Positions 20,493 through 29,979 of a stretch of 64,000 bases of DNA are shown piece by piece. Within the stretch, counting starts at the first letter, position 1; every line of letters starts with the position of its first letter. The notes beneath the pieces were generated by a model that did not search any database, was not told the origin of the DNA, and saw nothing but the letters and a program-made list of their open reading frames with translations. A program made the translations under genes and the position numbers. Origin of the DNA: Lucinisca nassula (taxonomy: Eukaryota; Mollusca; Bivalvia; Lucinida; Lucinidae); contig OY757023.1 in the NCBI GenBank assembly GCA_963580285.1, positions 94,230,931-94,294,930 of the forward strand. Reading direction: 5' to 3'.

Positions 20493-20825
20493 TCCTCAGG
20501 TGAGTTTGATAAATTTCATATGAAATGGTCATGATTATGAGGGTCAGCAGCTATTTAGGGGATAAGCACATGCTATAATCAAAGCGCCAAAGGCACTGAA
20601 ATGACAGATTCTATGAGAAAATCATAACACTGTGAAAACTTACAGAAAACCTTTCAAAAAAGGGCTTAAAATTTAGAAAGGTAGTTCTGCAAATTCCAAT
20701 ATATGATTTGTTTGCAGATGTCTATAGACCTGTGGTATTATGAAACGCCATTCGATGTTTCAAATTTTTGAAAGAAACTATTTACGTTTTCAAAACCAAA
20801 CATTAAAATTCAAGTTTTAACAATG
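20493..20825. other. Unassigned interval
   Basis: No repeat or gene recognised. It may include the 3' flank of the Tc1 fossil. Confidence 0.35.
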
Positions 20826-21640
20826 CTACTGTCCATAAGTAACAGTTTTTGTCTGGTCGGTTGTGGACACCTGTACCCAAAGATACTCTATGGGAAAGAG
20901 ATCGGAGGAGAAAGGCTGGCTAGTCCAGTACATGAATTCCATTGGCTTAAAGACATTTTTGAGCACTATGAGCCCGCTCGTAATCCAGCTGGATAAGATA
21001 TCCTGGATTCTGAGCGTAAACAAATAAATGGAACCATGTGAGGCCGAAGCACTTGATTGATATAACGTCTCGCTGTTCAGTTCACGTCTCAGCTATGATC
21101 TTGAATGTTCTTAATGACACTAAGCTGCGTTCGCTAACTACACGCAATAGCTCGCCACACAATTACGCTTATTTCACCCGATATGTCATGCTCTGTTACG
21201 CACGCGTTGCCTCGGCATACCTTACACCTATACGTCGAAACACCCGGAAACGACAACCGGCGTGATTCACGCTGAAGTGCGATTTGTCACTGAAACGCAT
21301 ATGTCAGTCGCTTAGACGCCAATTTACGAGCTTCATGCACTAGCGTAAGTATTCCGTACGGTGTCGACGCGTTAAGTTTGGCCACGACAGGGACGTCTAG
21401 CTCTCAAACGCGCAGCGCATAAGGCCGACGATCAGTGTCAGTGCTTATTAGTCGGTAGTTGAGACCCCTTGTTTATCTACAGGTACAGGGCAGCAGCTGC
21501 CGGCGGAAATCTGTTTCGAATATGCGTCTGACGGTCGAATCGATCTTGAGGTACGGATTGCGGTCTTCCGCTACGTCGACGTCCACTAGCGTCTTCTGTA
21601 TATAGTATGATGTCGCTCCAATAGACGATAGATCACACAC
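20826..21640 (-). pseudogene. Tc1/mariner transposase fossil
   Basis: Three pieces on the minus strand, in order but in shifted frames, match the layout of Tc1 transposases. (1) 21,599 to 21,479: GRRRSGRPQSVPQDRF, the GRPR-type linker after the paired-like DNA-binding domain. (2) 21,300 to 21,196: RFSDKSHFSVNHAGCRFRVF, the stretch around the second catalytic Asp (usual FSDES). (3) 21,023 to 20,826: SSDLFPIEYLW at residues 39-49, the region of the last catalytic acidic residue (usual SPDLNPIE.LW). Stops and frame breaks throughout show it is dead. I did not see its terminal inverted repeats. Confidence 0.82.
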
Positions 21641-21945
21641 TTGTGGCACCCAAAATCAGTCAACGTCATCCGCTTTACTGTCCAGGTACACGCTTACGAT
21701 CCTTTAATGAAAAATGTTGCAATACGCCCTCACTAAATGCTTTTTTGAGAAAAAATTCCAGTTTCTTCTTTTCTAGGCACGACCTTACATTACACATCAA
21801 AAGTTTGATCCTGAACATGTGGTTTCTATCCGTACTGGTGGCGGGTTGGTGCACTGGATCGACGTGGCCGGACTGGTAACCAGACGTCACGGTTGATTGA
21901 TTTAACCTTTTTAGCTTAAGGGCATGGTGTAATCGTTTGGTTTCA
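21641..21945. other. Upstream remnant of Tc1 fossil and unassigned sequence
   Basis: May hold decayed N-terminal transposase sequence up to about 21,690. The minus 113-codon frame at 21,675-22,016 runs into element F and is not credible as a gene. Confidence 0.35.
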
Positions 21946-22296
21946 GAATCAAAGCACTGAGAGTGTGGGATGTAGGTTGGAGTAATAGGCCTGGGCTGAG
22001 ATTTAAACTGTTTCATTTAACTCTGAAATTCCAAACAAATAGTGAAGACTTTGATAAGAAGACGCGTTCGGCAGCGTCTGATCTTGGTCTACACTGTTTG
22101 CCGAGCACACCCTATGATTCCAGGATAACCCTCTTCCGTCTTATGGAATACCCCGATCTCACTGCGGCTTTTTTCTACAAGACAAAGTTATTCTGACAAG
22201 TCAGTGATAGTCACGTAGACATTAGCACTGAAGCGCTTTTCTTATTAGCAACTTCGGGTCGAATGCCAAACAATCAACCCAAACATAGCCGCGTCG
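21946..22296 (-). mobile_element. Element F, reverse copy
   Basis: Reads on minus from hairpin gggttgattgtttggcatt/gggtcgaatgccaaac at 22,256-22,285 through ccacactctcagtgctttga at 21,950. Confidence 0.7.
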
Positions 22297-22299
22297 TTT

Positions 22300-22690
22300 G
22301 TCAGTGTTGGGTACATGTAAGTGTTATCTGTAAAATCTGCACATGCATCAAATGTTGGATCTGGCAAAAAATGTAAACTCAGTTCAAAAGCCACACACCA
22401 CGGTGCTGATCTTGTTCTACACTTTTTGCATTAATTACTAACATCTTAAGTTTAAACGAATCAGTCCAAGTCCCCATTCATGACCAGCCTGCATTTAGAG
22501 ATAGTCGGCATGAGTGTTGTCAGTGCTTTGATGTATTCACTGCCTTGGGTTTCTGGAGTGCACTGTTCCATCACTGAAGTTGGGCTCGTCCATTCTGCTA
22601 AATATATGGCACCTAGAATTATATCACATGACCTATACTAAGTATCTGTACCATATTCCAGGGTTGAAAGGGACAGTCTTTCTTTTCAGT
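22300..22690 (+). mobile_element. Element F, forward copy, head-to-head with the previous
   Basis: tctgtaaaatctgcac, the inner palindrome, gtcagtgctttgatg and gaagttgggctcgtccatt follow the same order as 17,990-18,440. The opening hairpin is shared with, or taken by, the reverse copy. Confidence 0.65.
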
Positions 22691-23135
22691 TTCTCCAGGC
22701 AAAGTCAATATACACCAAGCTGTAACTGACCTAAACTTGACCTAGAAAGTCAGAAAGAAAACCCATTAATATTCTTGTCTACAGCTGACCTGGTCCAACA
22801 GCAGGCTGGTCTTTAAGGATTAAATATTGGCAACACTGATAGAAAACAGTGTAAAACCTGAGCAGACTGCTGAGCAGACGCCGCATTGATCTGGGTATAC
22901 CCGTCGCATGATGCAGCTGATTCATATGAAATAACAGTCTGCTTCAAAAGTTTGTATTACGCTTACAGGATAACTAATACGCTTGTACAATTTCAATTAC
23001 TGCGCCAAACCGCACTACATTTTGTGCGGACTCATATTTCTATGGCGGCCAAAGCCGGAAGAAAAAGCCTGTATTACTTTAAACGTGCAGCACAGCAAGA
23101 ATAGACAGATAAAATCTGTCATTAAAAATGATGTG
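22691..23135. other. Unassigned interval at a break in arm homology
   Basis: Short frames only. A K-like half palindrome lies near 22,870. Arm homology to the right arm resumes at about 23,130. Confidence 0.4.
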
Positions 23136-23139
23136 ACCA

Positions 23140-23820
23140 CATACAGTCGAACTTCGATGGCTCGAACCCCTTTGGAACCATGAAAATTTGTTCGAGACAG
23201 GGGTAGTTCGAGCCACGGAGGTTACTATTATTGCCATACCACTGAGGAGGCATAATGGGTATAATCGTGGGGTCGGTGTTCTATATTATAAATGTATGTT
23301 GTGTGCACTCATTAGAATCACCACATAGAGGCGATTCTAATAAGTACATACAGCATACATTTGCAAGATAAAAGAAGAAAATCTCCCTCATTCATCCCTA
23401 TTCGTCCCCGCCCATCGGGGCTTGGAGAAATAGATTGGGCTGCATGTTGCTTCCACCCAGAGCTGAAATTGGCCACACACAAGTACCAACCGCTTAAAAG
23501 GACTAAGCCTGCCCAAGCATAGCGGTGTGAGTCAGACCATCCAGTGCATATAAGTCTGTTTGTTTTACTGGGTGGTAGGACTTGAGATGTCAATTCATCT
23601 CAATGTCGGGTAAAAGTCCCTCAAAATTGGAAGCGGCGTCTCCAAAGCGACCTAAATAGTGTTGATGAGGACATTAAACCTCAATTTAAACAAACCATCA
23701 CCCCTGTATCGTATCTGGAGGAATACCCAGCAGACTCAAGAACGGGTTCGACACATCCATGGTAAATGGGCCATCGGGGTTCAAGCCATTGATGATTTTC
23801 AGTATTGTAACGCAATGTTG
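23140..23820 (+). mobile_element. MITE family C split by a SINE
   Basis: Ends tacagtcgaacttcgatggc (23,140) and aagccattgatgattttcag (about 23,800), palindrome at 23,295-23,360. Partner copy in the right arm near 51,000-51,410 lacks the D insertion. Confidence 0.8.
23405..23692 (+). mobile_element. SINE-like family D, left arm only
   Basis: Head tccccgcccatcggggcttg, tail ttaaacctcaatttaaac. Flanked by catccct and catcacccct. The right arm reads straight through this point (about 51,060). Confidence 0.85.
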
Positions 23821-24318
23821 AACCAGTCCGTGACACAGCTATGTTTTTGTTGTTATAATATCGATGTAAAATCCTTAGTAGGCCTAAGTTAATAGAATCT
23901 TTCACTCGTGATAATTTCACATGAAAATTATTAAACTCGCCGGAGGCTCGTAAAGATTTTATTTGAAATTATCTCTCGTATAAGTTCCACTATATATTTG
24001 AGTGTTTTTTTTATAAAGACAAAACAGTTAAATAGCATATAAATTTATTCAAAACTGAATGAACATCAGTATAAATAATAATATTATTAATAAATAATAG
24101 AGCGTAAAAATCGACGTTCCAACAAACGCTGTGCTATGTAAACAGGTCCATGAAAAATATTTTGCAAAACATAACTTTTTCACAAAGTCTTGTATACATA
24201 TCTTGCCTACGCAAAATGTTCTGCGGAGAAGAACGCTGGGCCTGTGCTGTTCTGAACGTAACGATTTCTGTGTACATGAGAGCATGAATGACAAGAGAGA
24301 AGCCAAGTTAAATTGAAG
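23821..24318. repeat. Conserved arm block
   Basis: Matches the reverse complement of 50,519-50,990, including the gcctacgcaaa, ctgcggagaagaacgctggg and gaacgtaacgatttctgt patches. Opposing frames exist on both strands but none is shared intact with the right copy. Confidence 0.75.
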
Positions 24319-24593
24319 CCATTACGAAAATAAGCCTATACAAATACATTATAAACTACAGCGATAAAAAGAAAATTCAAGATGAAAAAAATATGGCATA
24401 TTTCTTATTTCTGCTCCAAATATAGATTGTGGGTACTCGTTAGAACCGCCTTTAAGGCGGTTCTAATGAGTACCCATAATCTATATTTTGAGCGGAAAAA
24501 AGAAAAATAATGTATACCCTTGTAAACACCAGTTTTACTTTATAAACATGGATTCAATGGGGTCAAAATTATATAGGCGTGTTTTCGAGATGC
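24319..24593 (+). mobile_element. MITE family A, shared between arms
   Basis: Start cattacgaaaataagcctat, end taggcgtgttttcgagatg. Partner at 50,243-50,518. Loop at the palindrome tip is only the two bases between gcctt and aaggc. Confidence 0.85.
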
Positions 24594-24938
24594 CAAGTTC
24601 TTAACATGTCGGCTTTAACACGTTTAATTGGTTATACACCACGACCCCTCTATAACACAACTGCTGGGGTGCAAATTAGAAACAGTGATTATTCTCAAGT
24701 GTTATAGCCAACTTAAGAAAAAAAAATACTTAAATAAATACCATTTGTAGAGTAAGAATGTTCTGTCCGAATCCAAATAGTTTTTTTTATTTGTTTATTA
24801 ATTGTTAATTTCACGTATTTTATGTCCGACATTTTTTTTTTATTTTGTTCTTTTTATTGCGATTGGTACTTTGAGCCGCACCAAGCGAAAATACACCATC
24901 AAACATGTGCGCCAGCGAGGACTCAGATTAGACTGCGC
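24594..24938. repeat. Conserved arm block
   Basis: Matches the reverse complement of 49,905-50,235 (gtattttatgtccgacat, gattggtactttgagccgc). A bivalve-type dispersed motif (actcagattagactgcgca) sits at its end. No gene. Confidence 0.7.
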
Positions 24939-25228
24939 ATCACGAAAACAAGCCTATATAATTTTGACACCCTTTGACCCCACTTTTATATAGTAAAACT
25001 GGGGTTTACAGGGGTTGTTCATTATTTGTTTTCATTTCTTATCAAAAGCATAGGTTGTGGGTACGCGTTAGAACCGCCTCAATTGGGCGGTTCTAACGAG
25101 CACCACAACCTATGATTTGAGCAGAAACATGGAAAAATTTCAGACTTTTTTATCTGATCAATTTCATTTTTTTTTTTTTTGGCGACAAAATTTTCAATAT
25201 ATTAAATCTTGATCGCGTTTTCGTAATG
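24939..25228 (+). mobile_element. MITE family A, shared between arms
   Basis: Start gcatcacgaaaacaagccta, end gatcgcgttttcgtaatg. Partner at 49,622-49,902. Confidence 0.85.
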
Positions 25229-25671
25229 AGATGCTTATGGAACCAAAGTTTCTACACGCAGACTGGAAAAGTTGCATTGAGTTGGTGTGCAGGCAGATTT
25301 GACACTTCAATGCGCCCACATGCTCCAAGAGCCCCTGTCGAATACCGTGGCCCATCTATTCTGTCACATACATTTAAGATCAGTTCCAGTTCATTTTCAG
25401 CTACTTGGTAACTTCATAATTTCCAGACATGCAAAGAATGGATGGCCATTCCAAAGCTCAGCAGGCCTCTCTCATGTTGTTGTGGTCAAAGAGAATTCAT
25501 CGAACCTATTTCATCATCATCATACAAAGCATTATATTTCTTCTGCACAGCAACATGTCGAGTGGTTCGAGACCAGCTGAAAAAAAAAAGAAAGAAAAAT
25601 AATAAAATGAATGATAATAATAACGTTGATGATAAAGTAATAATAATGATAATGATGATAATAATAATAAT
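25229..25671. repeat. Conserved arm block with AAT/GAT microsatellite
   Basis: Matches the reverse complement of 49,201-49,620 (tgctccaagagcccctgtcg, ttcatcgaacctatttcatc). 25,598-25,671 is an irregular (ATAATG)n tract. Up to 97 codons are open but not jointly open in the partner. Confidence 0.7.
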
Positions 25672-26212
25672 GTGTTTGTTTGAATTTAGATTTTATGTCT
25701 TCGTCAACACTATTTAGGTCATGTAGGAATTTCCAATTTTTTGGGACTTTTACCTGACATTGAGATGAAAACAATCTCAAGCTCTACCGTCCAAACAAAC
25801 CAATAGGGTTTATTTGCAGGGACGGTCCGACTAGCACTATATTGCCTGGCCAGGCTTAGACCTTCTAAGCGCTTATCCATCACGAAAACACGCCTATAAA
25901 ATTCTGAACACATTGTACCCCCATTTTCAAAGTAAACTGAGGTTACAGGGGTAAAACTTATTTTTCTTCTTTCTGCTCTAATGTATAGATTGTGGGTGCT
26001 CTTTAGAACCGCCTCGATGAGGCGGTTCTAACGAGTACCCACAATCTGTATTTTTAGCTGAAATAAGACAAATATCACATTTTTCATCTTAACAATTTCA
26101 TTTTGTTTTGGCGATAAAGGTTACAATGTATTTGTATAGGCGTGCTTTCGTACATGTAATGCGTAGCCATGTGCGGTCGGTTTCAGCTCTGTGTGGAAGC
26201 ATCATGCAGCCC
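25672..26212 (-). mobile_element. SINE-like family D split by family A
   Basis: Tail and middle 25,672-25,876, head piece 26,165-26,212. Shared with the right arm (48,450-49,200), where a second D has also inserted. Confidence 0.8.
25877..26160 (+). mobile_element. MITE family A inside D, shared between arms
   Basis: Start catcacgaaaacacgcctat, end gtataggcgtgctttcgtac. Partner at 48,487-48,766. Confidence 0.85.
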
Positions 26213-26217
26213 AAAAT

Positions 26218-26300
26218 AATAATCATTAAAAATTGTAATAAAATATTTATAAATGATGATAATAATGATAATAATTATAATAATAATAATAATAATAACC
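26218..26300 (+). repeat. AAT-rich microsatellite
   Basis: Irregular aat/gat units ending in (AAT)6. The partner tract in the right arm (about 48,368-48,450) differs in length. Confidence 0.9.
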
Positions 26301-26363
26301 ATGATAAATCGACTATAGATTCTATGAGCCCCGTTACGAATAAACGTGTAAAACCCAACTATG

Positions 26364-26633
26364 GACGAAAACACGCCTATATAATTTTACTCTCTGAATC
26401 TTAACTTTTATGCAGTAAACTTGGTGTTTACAGAGGTTTACGTTATAATTCTTATTTCTGACTCAAACATAGATTGTGGTGCTTGTTAGAACCGCCTCGA
26501 TGAGACGGTTCTGACGTGTACCCACAATCTATGTTTTGTGAAGAAATATAAAAAATATAAGATGTTTTATTCGGACATTTTTTATTTTTGGTGTAAAAGT
26601 TTCAATATATTTCAACAGGCGTATTTTCGTAAT
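26364..26633 (+). mobile_element. MITE family A, shared between arms
   Basis: Start ggacgaaaacacgcctatat, end aacaggcgtattttcgtaat. Partner at 48,028-48,300. Confidence 0.85.
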
Positions 26634-27106
26634 GCAAAATACAACATTTCGCTGTTGTCACTGGCTAGCTATAGAGCGAAGACTCTGATTAGACTGCGAG
26701 GACGCACAGGGTGCAGGCTGATCCGAGTCAACGCAGGGCACCCATGCTTGAGTATCCCATTTTGCTTTGTGTTGTAGGGGTCACCTAAGCTTTTCTGTCA
26801 GTCAATGTTATGTCATCCATTGTTCAAAGCATCGTGACCTTAGCGAGCTCGTTAGTGATCCTATTGTTAACTGTTCTAGCAAATACAATGTCTAAAAGTT
26901 TGGTATTTTTGCTGGAAAAATGTGAGCATTTTTACAGCAAAAATATCAATATGTTTGTCATATTTAATTATCAAAGTTTTGTCGATACGTTAACCAACAT
27001 CATCGTTAGTTTTGAACAACTCGACCTTGATTGCCTGTTTTTGTTTAACGAACTTTAGGTCAAATCACGCCGGTCAGTTTCCCGAACCGTACTTTTCCAG
27101 TGTATA
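26634..27106. repeat. Conserved arm block with SINE body
   Basis: Matches the reverse complement of 47,540-48,020 (gcacccatgcttgagta, tggtatttttgctggaaaaa, aatcacgccggtcagtttcc). The last part is the 3' body of a T-like SINE. The 82-codon frame at 26,810 is not conserved in the partner. Confidence 0.7.
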
Positions 27107-27378
27107 CTACACGCATATTCAAATATATTGAAAATTTTACCATCAAAAACAGAATATTTTCAGATTAAGAATCTGATATTTTTCATATTTTTGCCCAAAA
27201 CATAGATTGTGGGTACTGGTTAGAACCGCCTCGTCGAGGCGCTTCTAAAAAGTACTCACAATCTATGTTTTGGAGCAGAAAGTAGAAGAATAATGTACAC
27301 CCCTGTAAACCTCAGTTTTACTATACAAAAGTGGGGTTTAAGGGGGTCAAAATTACATAGGCGTGTATTTGTGATGCA
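27107..27378 (+). mobile_element. MITE family A, left arm only
   Basis: Inserted between agtgtatact and tgatgcagtgcag. The right arm has the uninterrupted reverse complement at about 47,525-47,560. It starts at acacgcatattc, slightly shorter than the usual end. Confidence 0.85.
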
Positions 27379-27778
27379 GTGCAGATTCTTACAACAGAAA
27401 CTGACAACAATTCTATTTGAATCAGCGGAAAGTGTTGGTGGGTGGGCGGGTGGAAGGGGGGGGGGGGGGAGAGAATGACTATGATCAGTCTCCCTGAAAA
27501 AAAAGTTGCCCACCCCGTCGCGGAAGGACAGGCTGATCTGAATCTTCCCTGAACGCATATGCTTGAAGATTCATTTCACAGGATGCGACCCATATATGAG
27601 TGCTTGGGCTTTGCGACAAGGTACAATGTATAAGACACGACCCGGTCTGCCCAGCCAGGTGGGCTAGCGAGAGTATAAATATATTTAATATCGAGTATAG
27701 ACAAACAGCATGCACAAAGGTTCAGATCAGACTGCGTGAACATTTTAAAGCTGCAATGATGGCAGTTTTTACGTTAAC
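27379..27778. repeat. Conserved arm block
   Basis: Matches the reverse complement of 47,160-47,540, with a G-run at 27,457-27,469 that is C-rich opposite. Encodes only scraps of a dispersed repeat (NLQAYAFREDSDQP in one frame), which is present in both arms in different overall frames. Confidence 0.7.
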
Positions 27779-27782
27779 AAAT

Positions 27783-28018
27783 GGGCCCCGTCAAGCGATT
27801 TTGGTACTTATCGCCTATGCGAGCAGCGAAGGTTCAGGCGAGCCTGCGCATCCGCGCAGTCTCGCCAGAACCTTCGCTGCTCGCTCATACCAGCAGTGAA
27901 TCGAGAGGAACCTTCAGACATAAAGCCATATCCCTGGCCCCTCTGAATGGCTGGGCATGCGCAGTTAAAATTTGTCATGACGGAATGCTCGAAGACACCA
28001 ATTCGCTTGGCGGGGCTC
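27783..28018 (+). mobile_element. Element E, 236 bp, left arm only
   Basis: Flanked by 4-bp duplications AAAT (27,779-27,782 and 28,019-28,022). Inverted ends GGGCCCCGTCAAGCGATTTT and GAGCCCCGCCAAGCGAATTG (reverse strand). Central palindrome gcgaaggttcaggcgag/ctcgccagaaccttcgc. A second copy of exactly the same length is at 40,779-41,014. The 89- and 99-codon frames crossing it are shadows. Confidence 0.92.
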
Positions 28019-28039
28019 AAATTATGATAGTTTTCCCCA

Positions 28040-28130
28040 TTTCATCATGATAACTAGTCCGTGAAATGAACTCACTACTAAACCGCACTTTTTCTAGAAA
28101 ACAACTGGGGTTTACAAGCAGGATAGAATT
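28040..28130 (+). mobile_element. MITE family B remnant, shared between arms
   Basis: tcatgataactagtccgtga and actggggtttacaagcagg. Partner at 46,790-46,860. Confidence 0.65.
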
Positions 28131-28157
28131 ACCAAATCTCTCCCGGGAGATATTTAT

Positions 28158-28344
28158 AGACATTCACCTTATTTGCATTATCTGCTGGTTCCTAGTCTGA
28201 AGGTTATCCGTTTTGGAAAAACAGGTTACCAGACCACCCTGACCTTTCAAGGTCAGGGGGGGGGGTCTGGTTACCTGTTTTTTTTTCTCAATATTTACAA
28301 TGTGCAATTTGGGAGCCAGCAAATAATGCAAATAGGGTGAATAA
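28158..28344 (+). mobile_element. Foldback element J, left arm only
   Basis: Inverted ends ttcaccttatttgcattatc and its complement ending aatgcaaatagggtgaa. Inner arms aaaacaggttaccagacc/ggtctggttacctgttt meet around tgacctttcaaggtca. The right arm has the empty site at about 46,735. Confidence 0.82.
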
Positions 28345-28383
28345 AACAATCATATTGTACCTTTATGCTACAACAAAATGATT

Positions 28384-28599
28384 TCAAATACACTTACCAT
28401 TCAGCATCATTAACGATTGAGCGCCATTTAGACCTCCTGCAAGGCCACCGGAAGTGGACGATCCTGATCCTGACCCTGATCCTGATCCTGATCCGGAACG
28501 TCCGAGGGCATTCATTAAGAGAAGATTTCTCAAAGCTTGCTGCGCCTGGCAAACTGAGATCAAAGCAACAATGGTAAATACTAAAATACACTTTCTCAT
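28384..28599 (-). CDS. Secreted Gly/Ser-rich protein, first coding exon, left copy (partial)
   Basis: Function unknown. The start Met (complement of 28,597-28,599) opens a secretory signal peptide, MRKCILVFTIVALISVCQA, with likely cleavage before Gln-Gln at residues 20-21. A short Leu-rich piece follows (ALRNLLLMNALGR), then six Ser-Gly repeats at residues 35-46 and a Gly-rich tail. The exon should end at the splice donor AATG|GTAAGTG near 28,401-28,404, phase 1. Codons beyond it, to the stop at 28,384, are probably intron. A TATA box lies about 100 bp upstream. Low-complexity Gly/Ser secreted proteins are common among mollusc shell-matrix and byssus products, but nothing here proves such a role. 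No second exon recognised downstream. Its twin is at 46,490. Confidence 0.75.
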   Translation of the reverse strand: MRKCILVFTIVALISVCQAQQALRNLLLMNALGRSGSGSGSGSGSGSSTSGGLAGGLNGAQSLMMLNGKCI

Positions 28600-28700
28600 T
28601 TTGAACGAAATATTTAATATATTATATTCCTATAATGGTCTCTCAGACGTCCGCAGGAAGGATGATCAAAATGACATATGGATAGCTCTTCAAGGTTCCG

Positions 28701-28710
28701 TATTTATATA
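28701..28710 (-). promoter_or_regulatory. TATA box of left gene copy
   Basis: Minus strand reads TATATAAATA, about 100 bases before the start codon, inside the block gcattcatcatatataaa that is conserved with the right copy. The predicted transcription start, about 30 bp downstream, leaves a 5' UTR of roughly 70 bases, 22 longer than at the right copy because of an indel. Confidence 0.65.
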
Positions 28711-28789
28711 TGATGAATGCCGGTTCGTGTGACGGGACCCGTCAAAGTATCAAACTGACCACGTGTTTTATTGAAGCGCATCAAGCGAA

Positions 28790-28885
28790 AAGGTCTACTG
28801 AATGTGTTCTATGTCCAGTTTTGCTGTTCAAATTATCGTTAGCTTAACAGGCCTGTTAGTGGTCAGACTCTACTGTTTATTAGGC
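28790..28885. repeat. Conserved arm block upstream of left gene
   Basis: tgttctatgtccagtt and gttagcttaacaggc match the right arm, where D (45,489) and B (45,830) have split the same stretch. Confidence 0.7.
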
Positions 28886-29325
28886 GACCTCGGTAGCTAA
28901 ATAGGATGTTCGCCTGACTGGTGATCAGGAGGTCGAGGGTTCGATACTGCCGAGTCGGCAACATTGTTTCGTGATATTCCGCTGATTTAACCCTTTTTGT
29001 ACCAATTTATAAATTTAGGGGTACTCAGTATTAAGTTGTGTTTTCTTCAAAATTTATTTAGAAAATGGCTGAACTTTTTGCAAACAGTGTTGGCCCTGAT
29101 CAGAAGTCGCGTTCTGCGACGTCTGATCTGGGCAACTACTGTTTGCCAGGGTACCTGTTTTGGGGTTTCCGGTGCAAAATGAGTTAGTTAAGAAGGACAG
29201 TGTAAAGAATTCAGAGCGTACTGGTTGGCCTTCCTAGGTTAAGTGTGGTTAGGTAAATCGATCGGCTCGTTATGACCTAAAAAGTATGCACTGGGCCGTT
29301 TAACCACAAACAAACAAAAGAGACG
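28886..29325 (+). mobile_element. tRNA-headed SINE (T), split by element K, shared between arms
   Basis: Head tcggtagctaaataggatgt with B-box gggttcgatactg, 3' part gacctaaaaagtatgcact and a (CAAA)n tail. Partner at 45,179-45,415 in reverse, without the K insertion. Confidence 0.85.
28991..29187 (+). mobile_element. TTAA-flanked foldback element K, left arm only
   Basis: TTAA at 28,987-28,990 and 29,188-29,191. The right arm has a single TTAA at the same place (45,305-45,308). Ends ccctttttgtacc and ggtgcaaaatgag. Inner palindrome tgatcagaagtcgcg/cgacgtctgatc. Confidence 0.88.
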
Positions 29326-29373
29326 AACAAAAATATCAAATACGCTTGCAGCTTTCTGAAAAAAATGCTGGTG

Positions 29374-29406
<33 letters not shown>

Positions 29407-29602
29407 ATCTACTCAATTTTTTTCAGCGAAAACATAAGCATACATCTCATATTAAATTATACCATGTAATCTGGACCCTGCCTGAAATACGTGTAAGACA
29501 ACACACCATTTGAGAATGCAGCTTTATCTGAGCGCATGTAGAAGCTTTGGGTGAACGGGCATCTCTGTGTAGTGCTCTGCGGGACCTCAAACATTGCAAT
29601 AA
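29326..29602. repeat. Conserved arm block
   Basis: Matches the reverse complement of 44,900-45,178 (gtaatctggaccctgc, gggtgaacgggcatctctgt). The T-run at 29,377-29,401 is much shorter in the partner. Confidence 0.75.
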
Positions 29603-29885
29603 CGCACCCGTGAGACCTTGTGCGTTTTATTTCCATATATCTCCAAACCGGTTATTTTCCTGTTGAAAATGTGTTATATTTTTTTTTTTTTTCTAATTTT
29701 TACGCCAAACATATGCGGTGGGTGCTCGTAAGAACCGCCTCAATGAGGCGCTTCTAACGAGTATCCACAACCTTTGTCTAGTCTATGACATAAACTTAAT
29801 AATGTATACTCCTGTAAACCAAAGTTTTCTCTGCATAAAGTGGGGTTAAAATGAGTGTTCATTACTAGGACGTGTTTACGTGTTT
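29603..29885 (+). mobile_element. MITE family B, shared between arms
   Basis: Start gcacccgtgagaccttgtgc, core aagaaccgcctcaatgaggc, end gttcattactaggacgtg. Partner 44,625-44,890. Confidence 0.8.
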
Positions 29886-29979
29886 TTTTGTTGTTATTGT
29901 TGTTTCGTGCACGTGTCCATAGATAGGTTTTCGACTTGTCCCGGTTGTTTTATTCCCGGACCCATAAGCACCTTGTCAC

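Noticed and set aside
25442..25717. 91-97 codon frames as a gene
   Set aside because: The sequence ends in an AAT/GAT microsatellite and the frame is not preserved in the right-arm partner.
27485..27715. Protein gene with NLQAYAFREDSDQP, also seen at 47,301
   Set aside because: Peptide words arise from a dispersed noncoding repeat. The two arms keep different frames and ends.
27600..28050. Overlapping 89- and 99-codon frames, again at 40,777
   Set aside because: They lie in element E. The shared frame simply reflects two young copies of a 236-bp mobile element.
28440..28500. Plus-strand PDPDPDP-repeat frame as the real product
   Set aside because: The minus strand offers a signal peptide, TATA box and splice donor, all kept in the twin copy. 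The plus frame has none.
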